Positions 8,154 to 17,684 are shown, numbered from the stretch's first letter. The stretch: DNA of 64,000 nt from GWE2-51-13 sp942492825 (GCA_942492825.1 OW818635.1:1902549-1966548), one strand, 5' to 3'. The notes: generated by a model from the letters alone, not told the origin. Program-made: numbers and translations.

Positions 8154-9596
8154 ATGAAATACGTAAAGGTCCTGTTTGCATTGATTATAGGATTGAGTTT
8201 GGTAGCCTGTACAAGCAAAGAAGCGAAACCGGATGTGTTAAGGGTCGCGCTTTTTCAATATCCCAAAAACATGTCGCCGATCAAAATCGAGAATCAAGCG
8301 GAAAAATGGATGCAGTCGCAAATCTATGAGAACCTATACCAAATCGTCGATGGAGACTATGTTCCTGTTTTGGCGAAAGCGTTGCCTGAGTTTTCTTCCG
8401 ATAACCTAAGCTGCATCATCGAAGTCGCCGATGGGATCAAATTCCATGACGGTTCGAGCTTGGATGCGGATGCGGTGGTGTACTCCATTCAACATCCGAC
8501 GATTCTGCAAAGTACACCTTGGATGAATCCGATCGAATCGGTAAGTAAGGTCGACGCGACGCATGTGAAAATCATATTACGTACTCCGGATGGGAGTCTG
8601 TTGGCTAAACTTGCCAGTCCGTACTTCGCCATCATTCCGACCGATAGCGACAATGAAGCGCAACTGACGGAGTTTCCCATCGGGACAGGTCCGTACAAAT
8701 ATGTTTCCAGCCAAGATGGCAAATCCATATCGTTGACCCGTTTTGACAATTACCACGGTGAAGTCGCGAAGATCACGCAAATCGAAGGAATCGTGGTCAA
8801 AGATGCCAATGAAGCGTTGACGAAATTACGTGATGGGGAGATCGATCTTGTTTCCGAGGCACCTGTGAGCGCGAGGGAAATCGTCGACGGAATCAAAGAA
8901 CTGCAATGGATCGAAGCGCAGACTTCGTCAAGTGTGTATTTGGGAATTCGCCAGCAAAACCTACTTAACCCCAAACTGGCATCAGTTGAATTCAGACAAG
9001 CGATTTCAAAGGTGCTTGTTGAAAAGTTCCACGAAAATAACGAACTAAGTCTATTTGGAGCCGGAGTGTTTCCGAAAACATCGCAACCACTTTCGATAAA
9101 TGAGAATTTGGAAGAATGGCTTGATCAAGACATCCATCTGATCGCCTCGGATTTGGGAACTTCGGGATCGGAAGTGAAAGATGCGCTTGTTGAAGCGGGA
9201 TTTAGTAAAGTAACATTGGAACCTTTGAACCAGCAGACTTTTCTAACTCGAAGCGTAGGGATTGAGGGATATGATTTGATGGTCTTTAGTTGGGACGAAC
9301 AACTTAAAGACGGAAGCCTACTGTTGGATAACTTGTTTGGGGCAGATTCGAGCAATCCTTTGCGCTATCAAAATGCGACGGTCGAAAGTTGGATCTTGGC
9401 GGCTACTCGTACCATCGACCCTGAAATCAGGAAAGAATTGTTGGTAAAAATCGAACAAAAACTCTTACACGAAGGTGTATTATTGCCAGTGATGAGCTTA
9501 AAGACCTATGTCGCCGCAGACAAACAACTCATCGGAATCCAAATCATGCCGGATCGTACCCTTGAGTTGGCACGTATATCGTGGCCTGAGGAGTGA
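8154..9596 (+). CDS. ABC transporter substrate-binding lipoprotein (family 5, DppA/OppA-like)
   Basis: 480 residues. The start at 8154 (after CGGGGGA) gives a lipoprotein signal peptide ending in LVACTSKE; the upstream in-frame codons lack a ribosome site. The body matches family 5 binding proteins (peptide, nickel or opine type), with an N-terminal ENLYQIVDGDYVPVLAKALPEF block and a central FPIGTGPYKYVS block. It would bind ligand outside the cell, but no permease or ATPase gene is adjacent, so it is an orphan component here. A TAAAAT -10 (8123-8128) with TGTACA (8100-8105) upstream may be its promoter. Confidence 0.85.
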   Translation: MKYVKVLFALIIGLSLVACTSKEAKPDVLRVALFQYPKNMSPIKIENQAEKWMQSQIYENLYQIVDGDYVPVLAKALPEFSSDNLSCIIEVADGIKFHDGSSLDADAVVYSIQHPTILQSTPWMNPIESVSKVDATHVKIILRTPDGSLLAKLASPYFAIIPTDSDNEAQLTEFPIGTGPYKYVSSQDGKSISLTRFDNYHGEVAKITQIEGIVVKDANEALTKLRDGEIDLVSEAPVSAREIVDGIKELQWIEAQTSSSVYLGIRQQNLLNPKLASVEFRQAISKVLVEKFHENNELSLFGAGVFPKTSQPLSINENLEEWLDQDIHLIASDLGTSGSEVKDALVEAGFSKVTLEPLNQQTFLTRSVGIEGYDLMVFSWDEQLKDGSLLLDNLFGADSSNPLRYQNATVESWILAATRTIDPEIRKELLVKIEQKLLHEGVLLPVMSLKTYVAADKQLIGIQIMPDRTLELARISWPEE

Positions 9597-9642
9597 CAAA
9601 ATTTCATTTGAAATCCACCGTTGAAGAGGGTAGAATTGTGAA

Positions 9643-11976
9643 GTGATGGTAAACCCCATGCAACGATCCAAAAAAGGCATGATCATTTTCATAACGATGA
9701 CCTATGCCGCATATTTTCTCGCAACCGTCTTAGGGAATGAGACGGTTGTTTCTGTCGTTAGCCCGTTTTTCGCACTCAGCGTATCGGGTTGTTTTTACTT
9801 GCTTTACTCACACTCGAAATCGCGTGAATATCGAGGGTTGATGTTGGTGATTGCGATCGGAGTGTTAGGTTGGACGATCGGTGATTTTTGGGGGATTTAT
9901 GTCCAGTGGTTCCAAAAATTGGTGCCGGAAGATTTGGTCGTTTACTACTATATCTATATGGTCCCCAATCTATGTTTCGGGGTGGCATCCATCCTCTTAA
10001 TGATCAAGATCCGCAAACATTTCAATTCACTGGCGATCATGATCGATAGCGTCGTCTTGATTTCGGTCTGGATTTTGGCGGTTACGATCGGTATGTTCGA
10101 TTTACGTTTCTCCGCGCTTTTCGAAATGAATGCGATCGATACTGCGATGTTGATCTATATGATCACCGATATCCTTGCTTTATCCGTCGTAGTCATGTTT
10201 GCCAGCATTTTGCGTAAATCGATACGCCAGCAACCCTTTAGTATCGTCATCGCAGGAATGCTTTTATATGCGTTGATCGATATCTCATTTGCGTACCAGC
10301 ATTTTTCGGGTTTGTATGAACCCTTTGGTATTACCGACTTGGTTTATATGACATCGTTCTTTATGATGGGAATCGGCGCTTTAATGGCGATCCGTCGAGA
10401 AAATCCGTCACAGTTATTTGAAATTGAACCGCTTCAAACGCACGACATCGCGATCAATCGGGGACGGATGTTTGTCTTATTGGCGGCTCCGGTGTTCTTA
10501 ATTGCGGTTCGGACCCGTTATACGTGGGAAGTACTCATCCTATTGATTCTTGTGGTCGGATATGAACGGATCACAGATCTTCTCTATGCCTCGACGGCGG
10601 ATCAACGTGCGATCAATGCCGCGCAACTTCGTCAAGTTATGTTGGATCAAGAGATTGAAAAGCAAACATCGGAACTTGTGATGAAGAAAAACGAGTTCGA
10701 GCTTTTGTCACGTAGCGACTCCATAACAGGGTTGTATAACCGCAGGTATTTTTTGTCAGAGTTAAGTCGACGTATCAGTGAAGCCCCACCCACAGCGAGC
10801 TTTGCGGTATTGTTTGTGGACTTGGACCAATTCAAATCCATCAACGATGTCTACGGCCATTCGGTCGGAGATCAAGTTCTCATAAAAATCGCCGAACGAT
10901 TACAACGAATTTTGCCGCCTGACACGTTGATCGCTCGTCAAGGAGGCGATGAATTTGTTATCGGATTGGAAGATTCGAAGTCGATGGAAGAACTTGACGC
11001 GATGGTTCGTTGGATCATCGAGGAATGTAATTTCCCGGTCCAGATCGATCCATTTGTCTTCAAGATTCAGTTAAGCATCGGCATATCGATCTACCCGCAG
11101 GATGCGACGGATGCGCAAACGCTTTTACGGTATGCGGATATCGCCATGTACCAATCCAAAGCAAGCGGATCCAACGGATATGTCTTCTTCAACCAATTGT
11201 TGAATGATACGTTCCATCGCCGCACAAAATTGGATATTTCATTGATGCGTGCGCGATTCGATTCGGAATTTTATCTACACTACCAACCGATTTTAACGCC
11301 TGAGGGGAAACTTACCTCCATGGAAGCTTTGGTCCGTTGGAATGCACCGGAAATCGGTTGGGTATCTCCCGGTGAGTTTATTCCGATTGCGGAAGAGAAC
11401 GGGGTCATCATCGAGTTGGGTGCTTGGATCCTTGAGACGGCGGTTCGCCAGATCAAAGAATGGAACCGGAATCGCAACGAGAAACTCTTGATGTGCATCA
11501 ACCTTTCCTCCATCCAGCTGCGGACAGGGGACTTCGCCGAGAAATTACTGGCATTGGTACGGAAACACGATGTCATGCCCTCATCGATCTGTTTGGAGAT
11601 CACGGAGTCGGTTTTGATCAATTTCGACATGAATCGTTCCACCTTGGACAAGATTTCCGAAATGGGCTTCTTGATTTCCGTGGATGATTTCGGTACCGGA
11701 TATGCGTCGTTGAATTACATACGGAATTTACAGCTGAATGCACTCAAGATTGCCAAACCGTTGATCGACGAAATCTCGACCAATCCAAAAACCAAAGATA
11801 TCGTCGTCGCGTTGATCGAGTTGGCGCATGATTTGAACTTAAAGATCATTGCGGAAGGGGTCGCCAACGAAACACAACTGAACGTGCTCACATCCTTGGG
11901 CTGTGATTCCGTCCAGGGTTATCATTTTAGCCGCCCGCTTGAACCGAAGCAATTTGAAGCGAGGTATTTTCTATGA
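9643..11976 (+). CDS. Membrane GGDEF-EAL protein (copy 1)
   Basis: 777 residues. Residues 1-310 hold about nine hydrophobic helices, then a short coiled coil (about 320-350). The GGDEF domain has an intact RQGGDEF (434-438), with no RxxD inhibitory site at the usual position. The EAL domain has EAL at 561-563, NLS, ITES, SVDDFGTGY and AEGV intact. Ala704 (LKIA) stands where active EAL phosphodiesterases have Asp (LKID). It probably makes c-di-GMP and may also degrade it. The start is GTG at 9643 or ATG at 9646; the ribosome site GAAGAGGG (9623-9630) is rather far. It overlaps the next gene by 4 bases (ATGA). Confidence 0.88.
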   Translation: MMVNPMQRSKKGMIIFITMTYAAYFLATVLGNETVVSVVSPFFALSVSGCFYLLYSHSKSREYRGLMLVIAIGVLGWTIGDFWGIYVQWFQKLVPEDLVVYYYIYMVPNLCFGVASILLMIKIRKHFNSLAIMIDSVVLISVWILAVTIGMFDLRFSALFEMNAIDTAMLIYMITDILALSVVVMFASILRKSIRQQPFSIVIAGMLLYALIDISFAYQHFSGLYEPFGITDLVYMTSFFMMGIGALMAIRRENPSQLFEIEPLQTHDIAINRGRMFVLLAAPVFLIAVRTRYTWEVLILLILVVGYERITDLLYASTADQRAINAAQLRQVMLDQEIEKQTSELVMKKNEFELLSRSDSITGLYNRRYFLSELSRRISEAPPTASFAVLFVDLDQFKSINDVYGHSVGDQVLIKIAERLQRILPPDTLIARQGGDEFVIGLEDSKSMEELDAMVRWIIEECNFPVQIDPFVFKIQLSIGISIYPQDATDAQTLLRYADIAMYQSKASGSNGYVFFNQLLNDTFHRRTKLDISLMRARFDSEFYLHYQPILTPEGKLTSMEALVRWNAPEIGWVSPGEFIPIAEENGVIIELGAWILETAVRQIKEWNRNRNEKLLMCINLSSIQLRTGDFAEKLLALVRKHDVMPSSICLEITESVLINFDMNRSTLDKISEMGFLISVDDFGTGYASLNYIRNLQLNALKIAKPLIDEISTNPKTKDIVVALIELAHDLNLKIIAEGVANETQLNVLTSLGCDSVQGYHFSRPLEPKQFEARYFL

Positions 11977-14294
11977 AACGATGGATCGAAAAAGCAAAAT
12001 CGAATCGACGTTTCCTGTTACATCTTTTCGTTTCGCTATCGTTATTCGGTTTGTATACCTACGCACTCTATCAAAACGAAAATATTTGGGTCGATGGTAT
12101 CGGACGATTTATTCCAATCCTCACCGCCTTGGCGATCGTAACGATGATCCCGGTCTTCCACCGCCGTGTCATCAAGGTTTCCGCGATCATCGCGGCGGTC
12201 GCTATCCTAAGTTGGGAACTTGGTGAGAACGCCACACTACAGTCATGGGCTGGAAACTTCGGGAATCTGCTCTTCATTTTACCCGGGTTATTGATGACAA
12301 TTGGATTGGTTTTCCTGTTACGTGAAGTGTATACGAAGTTGCCGATCAAAGCGGTCTTGTTTGATTTTATCGCGATCCTGGTGATTTGGTCGTATACGTT
12401 CTATTTGTTGCTGGCGAAGTCGCACTTCCCAAATATCTTCGAAATCCCACTGTCGCTACGTTTGCTTTTTATCAATGGAATGATGGATGTGTTGTCCTTA
12501 TCGATTATCCTTTTAATTTTGCGCCAAGTCACTGGCCGTCGATATCGTAATTTCTTGACGCTGACTTTATCGGGGTTCGCCTTGATCGCAATGACCGATA
12601 TCGCGCGCATCACTTTTCATGGGACATTGAATCTGACGCTTCCTCAGCTCGTCGATCTTTCGTATCGCTTGGCGTATACTTTGATTTTGATCGGGATCGG
12701 TTATGGCATTGAAAACCACAAGACCGTATTTATCCAAGGCACACTTTCAAAAGATCGGGTCGCGCAAATCGCAGGGAAATCGATGATCATTTTGTTCGCT
12801 CCGGTTTTGGTCTATATGACCCATCCTTTCTACGTCAAAGATATCGTACTATTGGTGGTTTTGGTGGTCATTTATCTATTCACTTCGGAAGCAATTGTCA
12901 TTTATCGCAACCGCAAGATTCGCTTAGCGAAGCAGCAGGAAGATATACGGTATCTTCAAGATCAAATCGAAGCCCGGAGCCAAGAATTGATCGAGAAAAC
13001 GGAAGCGCTCAAACAACTCTCCGATTATGATTCGGTGACCGGATTGTATAACCGGCGCTATTTCCAAATCCAATTGGAAAAATTGGCTAAGCAAATAAAG
13101 AGCCACCAACAGCTGATTCTATATTATATCGATATGGATAAATTCAAGTCGATCAATGATACATATGGCCATAATATCGGGGATACGGTGTTGCGTGAGT
13201 TGGGTCGAAGGTTTGCGAATGTCGGTGGGGAACAGGGAATTAAAGCACGCATCGGAGGCGATGAGTTTGTGCTTGCCTTCGATCACCCTCGTGACGAATC
13301 GTTTGTTTATCAGATCACCGAAGAACTCCGCCAAGTCGTCGCACAGGAGCTTAAGGTTGGCGAACTTCGCTTCAAGTTAGCCATGAGCATCGGGGTGACC
13401 CGCTATCCGGATGATGCGGATACGGTCGAAACGTTGATGCGTTACGCGGACATCGCAATGTATCGGGCGAAAGAAATCGGTAGTAATCAGTGTTTCTTCT
13501 ATGATGTTGAATTCGCAAAAGCGGTGAACCGACGTAACGAGTTGGCGATCCTCCTTCAACAAGCGGATATCTCTTCGGACTTCAAACTCTTCTATCAACC
13601 CCTTTTCGACCTTGATGGAAAACTAACCGGTGCGGAAGCGTTTTGTCGGTGGTATATTCCGCAACGCGGTTGGATCTTACCGGACGAATTTATCGCGTTG
13701 GCGGAAGAAACCGGTGTGATCGTACCCTTAGGTGAATGGATCTTGCATACATCCTTGAAACAAGTCCAAGCATGGAATCAACTCTATGGCCTCAACTTAA
13801 AGATGAGCGTCAATATCTCCTATCGCCAAATGAACGTATCGCATTTCGTAGCCACCTTGATTAAGGAATTACATCGCAACCAAGTCGATCCGAAGAATCT
13901 CGATCTGGAAATCAAGGAATCCGTATTACTCAGTCCGGACTTGATGCGCGAAAGCGTCCAAGCCTTGGTCGCACAAGGGATTCAAGTTTCGATCGATGAA
14001 TTCGGTACCGGATACTCCTCACTCTTCGACTTATCCAAGCTACAGATCCATCGTATCAAAATCGCCCGGGACTTGATCGATGATATCGCCGTTAGTTCAA
14101 AAAGCCTAGCGATTCTCAAAGCGATCGCCAAGATGATCAAGGCCTTGGGGTTTGAAATCTATCTGAAGGGCATTGAAACCCAAGAACAGCACGACATCGC
14201 CCAAACCTTGGAAATCGACGGTTTGCAGGGATACTTTTATACGTATCCGCTTGAAGCGCAGGAATTCGCAAAGAAATATCTAAAACAATCGTAA
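11973..14294 (+). CDS. Membrane GGDEF-EAL protein (copy 2, degenerate EAL)
   Basis: 773 residues with the same layout as its upstream neighbour: about nine membrane helices, a coiled coil, GGDEF and EAL. GGDEF is intact (RIGGDEF, 428-432). The EAL domain has lost several catalytic positions: EAL is EAF (555-557), the metal-binding DD pair is DE (675-676), Lys732 replaces the Glu of the AEGVE motif, and LKID is IKIA. This copy is therefore probably a diguanylate cyclase with a non-catalytic, perhaps c-di-GMP-sensing, EAL domain. The pair looks like a tandem duplication with divergence, and the ATGA overlap implies coupled translation. Confidence 0.88.
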   Translation: MKRWIEKAKSNRRFLLHLFVSLSLFGLYTYALYQNENIWVDGIGRFIPILTALAIVTMIPVFHRRVIKVSAIIAAVAILSWELGENATLQSWAGNFGNLLFILPGLLMTIGLVFLLREVYTKLPIKAVLFDFIAILVIWSYTFYLLLAKSHFPNIFEIPLSLRLLFINGMMDVLSLSIILLILRQVTGRRYRNFLTLTLSGFALIAMTDIARITFHGTLNLTLPQLVDLSYRLAYTLILIGIGYGIENHKTVFIQGTLSKDRVAQIAGKSMIILFAPVLVYMTHPFYVKDIVLLVVLVVIYLFTSEAIVIYRNRKIRLAKQQEDIRYLQDQIEARSQELIEKTEALKQLSDYDSVTGLYNRRYFQIQLEKLAKQIKSHQQLILYYIDMDKFKSINDTYGHNIGDTVLRELGRRFANVGGEQGIKARIGGDEFVLAFDHPRDESFVYQITEELRQVVAQELKVGELRFKLAMSIGVTRYPDDADTVETLMRYADIAMYRAKEIGSNQCFFYDVEFAKAVNRRNELAILLQQADISSDFKLFYQPLFDLDGKLTGAEAFCRWYIPQRGWILPDEFIALAEETGVIVPLGEWILHTSLKQVQAWNQLYGLNLKMSVNISYRQMNVSHFVATLIKELHRNQVDPKNLDLEIKESVLLSPDLMRESVQALVAQGIQVSIDEFGTGYSSLFDLSKLQIHRIKIARDLIDDIAVSSKSLAILKAIAKMIKALGFEIYLKGIETQEQHDIAQTLEIDGLQGYFYTYPLEAQEFAKKYLKQS

Positions 14295-14334
14295 ACGGTC
14301 CTTGTTAACACGTTGACAACCGACCGTTTTTTGT
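14293..14334 (+). terminator. Intrinsic terminator of the GGDEF-EAL operon
   Basis: AAACGGTC (14293-14300) pairs with GACCGTTT (14322-14329), followed by T's. The long loop contains a second short dyad (GTTAAC/GTTGAC) and the -35 of the next promoter. Confidence 0.7.
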
Positions 14335-14341
14335 TTAAACT
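14313..14341 (+). promoter_or_regulatory. Promoter of the TIM-barrel isomerase gene
   Basis: Perfect TTGACA (14313-14318), 17-base spacer, TAAACT (14336-14341). It is nested inside the preceding terminator. Confidence 0.55.
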
Positions 14342-14385
14342 AAAGATGAAGAAGTTCATTGTTTCACAAGAAGGGGGAGTTTTAC

Positions 14386-15279
14386 ATGAAGCGTTGTATC
14401 GTCACCGATCAAGTCAACTCCGACTTTGAGGAAGCGCTGAAAAAGTGCCGTAAACTCGGTTATCCGTATGTCGAGATCCAATCGATCTGGGGCAAACCGG
14501 TCGAACAGTTGAGCTTGGAAGAAGCGCAACACGCAGCCGAACTTTTAAAGCGTTACGACCTTCAAGCCGCGGTTTTGGCGACCACCTTGTTTTTGATGGT
14601 ACCGCTCCGACCCAGCGATACGTTACGACGCATCGATCCGTCTGTCATGTCGTTTACCGGATCCTTTGACCAACATGTCGCCGCCTTGGCGCATACTATC
14701 CAGATCGCCAAAATATTGAATTGTTCGAACATCCGTATCTTCTCATTTCGCTCACCGGAAAACCGTATCGTCATCGGAGACGAGGATGACCAATATTTAA
14801 TCATCGAAAAACTTCGCATCCCGGTCAAGATGGCGGAGAGCGAAGGGATCACGTTGTTACTTCAGAACTGTCCGTATTGCCATTTACCGAAAGGGACGAT
14901 GACCAAGCGGATCGTCGATCACTACCAAAGCGAATATTTCAAACTCCTCTGGGACCCGGCAAACTCATACCAGTCGGTCAAAGATCGGATCCCGCGTAAA
15001 TATCTCAATCTTACCTTGGAAGAAGAACAACGCGCGATCTTCAAATCGATCGGGCATGTCCATATCAAAGACCTTAAGTATGTCTTGCATGAAGTGAAAC
15101 CCTTTAAACCCACGATCTTAGGTCAAGGGGACATTGATTACAAAGAACTGCTTCAAATCATGAAGGACGGAGAGTATCGCGGTTATTGTGCGCTGGACAC
15201 CGATTTGATCGCGCCGGACACGATCGTCAGTATGATCGTCTTTAATTCGATGTTGGAATCCATGCATATCCGAAGGTGA
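14386..15279 (+). CDS. Sugar phosphate isomerase/epimerase family TIM-barrel protein
   Basis: 297 residues. The start at 14386 follows a strong AAGGGGGAG. The sequence has the xylose-isomerase-like TIM-barrel pattern: KLGYPYVEIQ at the first strand, LLLQNCPY near residue 165, KLLWDPANSY near 190, HVHIKDL near 225 and LGQGDIDYKELL near 250. These carry the metal-binding Glu/Asp/His positions of IolE/Hyi-like enzymes. The substrate is unknown; no sugar-catabolic neighbours help. Confidence 0.8.
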   Translation: MKRCIVTDQVNSDFEEALKKCRKLGYPYVEIQSIWGKPVEQLSLEEAQHAAELLKRYDLQAAVLATTLFLMVPLRPSDTLRRIDPSVMSFTGSFDQHVAALAHTIQIAKILNCSNIRIFSFRSPENRIVIGDEDDQYLIIEKLRIPVKMAESEGITLLLQNCPYCHLPKGTMTKRIVDHYQSEYFKLLWDPANSYQSVKDRIPRKYLNLTLEEEQRAIFKSIGHVHIKDLKYVLHEVKPFKPTILGQGDIDYKELLQIMKDGEYRGYCALDTDLIAPDTIVSMIVFNSMLESMHIRR

Positions 15280-15296
15280 CACGTTCACCTTTTTTA
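15273..15296 (+). terminator. Intrinsic terminator after the isomerase gene
   Basis: AAGGTGA-CACG-TTCACCTT hairpin followed by a T-run, overlapping the stop codon. Confidence 0.8.
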
Positions 15297-15327
15297 TTCG
15301 ATTGGTTCGTTTCTAACTCGTATCGAC

Positions 15328-15356
15328 TTGCGTCAAATCATTTTTTCGTTTACGCT
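15328..15356 (+). promoter_or_regulatory. Promoter of the zinc-ribbon membrane protein gene
   Basis: TTGCGT (15328-15333), 17-base spacer, TACGCT (15351-15356). Confidence 0.4.
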
Positions 15357-15382
15357 TAATCTAGTGAAGCGGAGGTATGTGT

Positions 15383-15718
15383 ATGAAGAAAAATAGTCTG
15401 CGTAAGATTCTGCCTTGGATACTCTTTCTTATTTTGTCCCTAATTCTTGTTTACTTTGCGGGAGGTCGAGATCTTCTGGAAAATAAATCGATTTCCGGAT
15501 CGAATTTGGCGGTTGTCGGGGTCGGTGGGATCATAGCGCTTGTCAGCCTCTTGCGTATCTTGGGATCTTTGATCCCGAAATCCGCCGAAGTCGAAGAACA
15601 AGCCGTCGAACCTGAAATTACGGACGTAGCGGATGATTTTATCCTTTGTGTTCACTGTGGGAAAGCCGAACCCATCGGAACGGAATATTGTTCGTCTTGC
15701 GGGCGAAGATTTAGTTAA
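15383..15718 (+). CDS. Small membrane protein with C-terminal zinc ribbon
   Basis: 111 residues: two hydrophobic helices (about 7-27 and 40-60), an acidic linker, then a C-terminal double-CxxC knuckle, CVHCGKAEPIGTEYCSSCG, likely to bind zinc. The ATG at 15383 is preferred over the one at 15377 because the GGAGGT ribosome site (15371-15376) directly abuts the latter. No function can be named. Confidence 0.7.
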   Translation: MKKNSLRKILPWILFLILSLILVYFAGGRDLLENKSISGSNLAVVGVGGIIALVSLLRILGSLIPKSAEVEEQAVEPEITDVADDFILCVHCGKAEPIGTEYCSSCGRRFS

Positions 15719-15774
15719 AAATCGTACGATTCTGTAAATGATTCTGTTTTCAGAAAATTTTCGGAAAATAATGC

Positions 15775-15803
15775 GTGACAAATCCCCGTCTATGGATTAT
15801 GCT
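15775..15803 (+). promoter_or_regulatory. Promoter of the asnB T-box leader
   Basis: GTGACA (15775-15780), 17-base spacer, TATGCT (15798-15803), just before the T-box RNA. Confidence 0.5.
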
Positions 15804-15809
15804 TTAAAA

Positions 15810-16057
15810 AACATTGATAAGGATCGGTCGTCCGGGCCAGGTCTACGCAGCGAGTTGGGAAGGTGCAAGCCAACAGGAATAACCCGGAACGGTAACCCCT
15901 TAGAGTGCGGGTGCGAAACGCAAGGAGTAGTGCACGACGTCTAGACAGCGTTAAACGTCGAAGGGTTCATCGGACCCGGAAAGCGATCGGGAAGACCGAT
16001 AATTAGGGTGGTACCACGGAGGCAGCCTTCGTCCCTTACAGGACAAGGCTGCCTTTT
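15810..16057 (+). promoter_or_regulatory. T-box leader (asparagine-specific) of asnB
   Basis: The conserved T-box sequence AGGGTGGTACCACGG is at 16005-16019. The Stem I distal helix contains GAGTTGG...GGTGCAAGCC...CAAC (15852-15874). Candidate specifier triplets on the 3' side of Stem I are AAC at 15894-15896 (preferred, in GGTAACC) or 15881-15883; both read asparagine. The terminator arm GGCAGCCTTCGTCC pairs with GGACAAGGCTGCC (16021-16053) and is followed by TTTT. Uncharged tRNA-Asn should stabilise the antiterminator and switch on asnB. Confidence 0.93.
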
Positions 16058-16080
16058 ACTATCCATGGAGGATCAAAAAC

Positions 16081-17655
16081 ATGTGCGGATTCCTATTTAC
16101 CGAGGGAAACATCTCGGAGAAATCATTTCTTGAAGCCTTTGAACGCATCCAACATCGAGGTCCCGACCAGAGTCGGGTCATGAAAGAGACGTGGGGGATT
16201 TTCGGCTTCCACCGGTTATCGATCATGGATACCAGCGAACACGGGATGCAACCGTTCGATACGGAAGATGTCCGGATCGTATGTAACGGTGAGATCTATA
16301 ACGAACAAAAGTTCAGAGAACGCTTTTCAAGCTATCCCTTTATTTCGGGAAGTGATTGCGAAACGCTCATTCCGCTCTACATCGCCGACGGAAGTGCGAT
16401 GGCGGATGAATTGGACGCGGAATTCGCGTTTGTGCTGTTTGATAAACGAAGTGAAAAAGTAGTCGCTAGCCGCGACCCGATCGGGATTCGCCCGATGTTT
16501 TATGGAACGTTGAAAGAAAACGGGGGGATGGCGTTTGCTTCCGAAGCCAAAGCCTTACATACGTTATGTGACGACGTCCGTCCGTTTCCGCCGGGGTATC
16601 TTTACAACGATGGCGAATGGATCAAGTATAGTTCCTTGACGACTGTAACGGAAGTCTTGGAAGATATGGAAGTAATTCAATCCAAAATCCATGACGGACT
16701 GATTTCCGCCATTGAGAAACGACTGATGAGCGATGTGCCGATCGGCTATCTGTTAAGCGGAGGGTTGGACTCTTCCTTGGTTTGCGCGATTGCTCAAAAG
16801 CGGACAAAGAGACCAATCGATACCTTTGCGATCGGGATGGCGCATGACGCCATCGATTTGAAATATGCCCGACAAGTCGCCGACTTTATCGGAAGTAATC
16901 ATCACGAAATTACGATGACCATGGGCGATGTCCTGGAAGCCCTTAACGCGGTGATCTATCATCTTGAAACCTTCGACATCACGACGATCCGCGCCAGTTT
17001 GGGAATGTATCTGATTTGTCGATATATCAAAGAACATACGGATATCAAAGTCTTGTTAACCGGCGAAATCAGCGATGAACTTTTCGGATATAAATATACC
17101 GATTTCGCCCCATCCGGGGATGCGTTCCAAGCGGAAAGCATTAAACGGATTGAAGAACTGCATGTCTACGACGTGTTACGCGCTGATCGTTGTATCGCCG
17201 CTTGGTCGCTGGAAGCAAGGGTTCCGTTTGGGGACTTGGCTTTTGTGAAGGATGTCCTTTCGATTCATCCCGCTTTGAAACTAAACACCTCCGGACATGG
17301 CAAGTATCTCTTACGCAAAGCGTTTGAAGTCGATCAATTGTTACCTGAATCGATCTTGTGGCGTGAGAAAGCAGCTTTCAGCGATGCGGTCGGACATTCG
17401 ATGGTGGATCAACTAAAGCGCTATGCGGAAACGTTGTATACCTTTGAGGATGTCATCGCTTGTCATCATCGCTATCCTTATTCGACTCCGCGCAGTCCGG
17501 AAGCGTTACTCTATCGCGACATCTTCGAACGCTTCTACCCCAACCGCCACAAGTTGATCCCCGGGTTTTGGATGCCCAACGCGCAGTGGCCGGGATGTGC
17601 GGTCGACGATCCCAGCGCACGTGTTCTTCGCAACTATGGTGACAGTGGAAAGTAG
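16081..17655 (+). CDS. asnB: Asparagine synthase (glutamine-hydrolysing)
   Basis: 524 residues. The initiator Met is followed by Cys2 (MCGF), the nucleophile of the Ntn glutaminase domain (about 1-190), with IQHRGPDQSR and RDPIGIRPMFY. The synthetase domain has the ATP pyrophosphatase loop LLSGGLDSSLVCA (about 222-234) and the C-terminal SLEARVPFGDL and SILWREKAAFSDAVG blocks. It makes asparagine from aspartate, glutamine and ATP. The start follows GGAGGA at 16068. It is slightly shorter than E. coli AsnB (554) but has all domains. Control by the upstream Asn T-box fits the product. Confidence 0.95.
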   Translation: MCGFLFTEGNISEKSFLEAFERIQHRGPDQSRVMKETWGIFGFHRLSIMDTSEHGMQPFDTEDVRIVCNGEIYNEQKFRERFSSYPFISGSDCETLIPLYIADGSAMADELDAEFAFVLFDKRSEKVVASRDPIGIRPMFYGTLKENGGMAFASEAKALHTLCDDVRPFPPGYLYNDGEWIKYSSLTTVTEVLEDMEVIQSKIHDGLISAIEKRLMSDVPIGYLLSGGLDSSLVCAIAQKRTKRPIDTFAIGMAHDAIDLKYARQVADFIGSNHHEITMTMGDVLEALNAVIYHLETFDITTIRASLGMYLICRYIKEHTDIKVLLTGEISDELFGYKYTDFAPSGDAFQAESIKRIEELHVYDVLRADRCIAAWSLEARVPFGDLAFVKDVLSIHPALKLNTSGHGKYLLRKAFEVDQLLPESILWREKAAFSDAVGHSMVDQLKRYAETLYTFEDVIACHHRYPYSTPRSPEALLYRDIFERFYPNRHKLIPGFWMPNAQWPGCAVDDPSARVLRNYGDSGK

Positions 17656-17684
17656 TTGCGTAATTTTGACCGCATGCGTATAAT
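17656..17684 (+). promoter_or_regulatory. Promoter of the metallo-hydrolase/SWIM operon
   Basis: TTGCGT (17656-17661), 17-base spacer, perfect TATAAT (17679-17684), starting immediately after the asnB stop. Confidence 0.65.
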
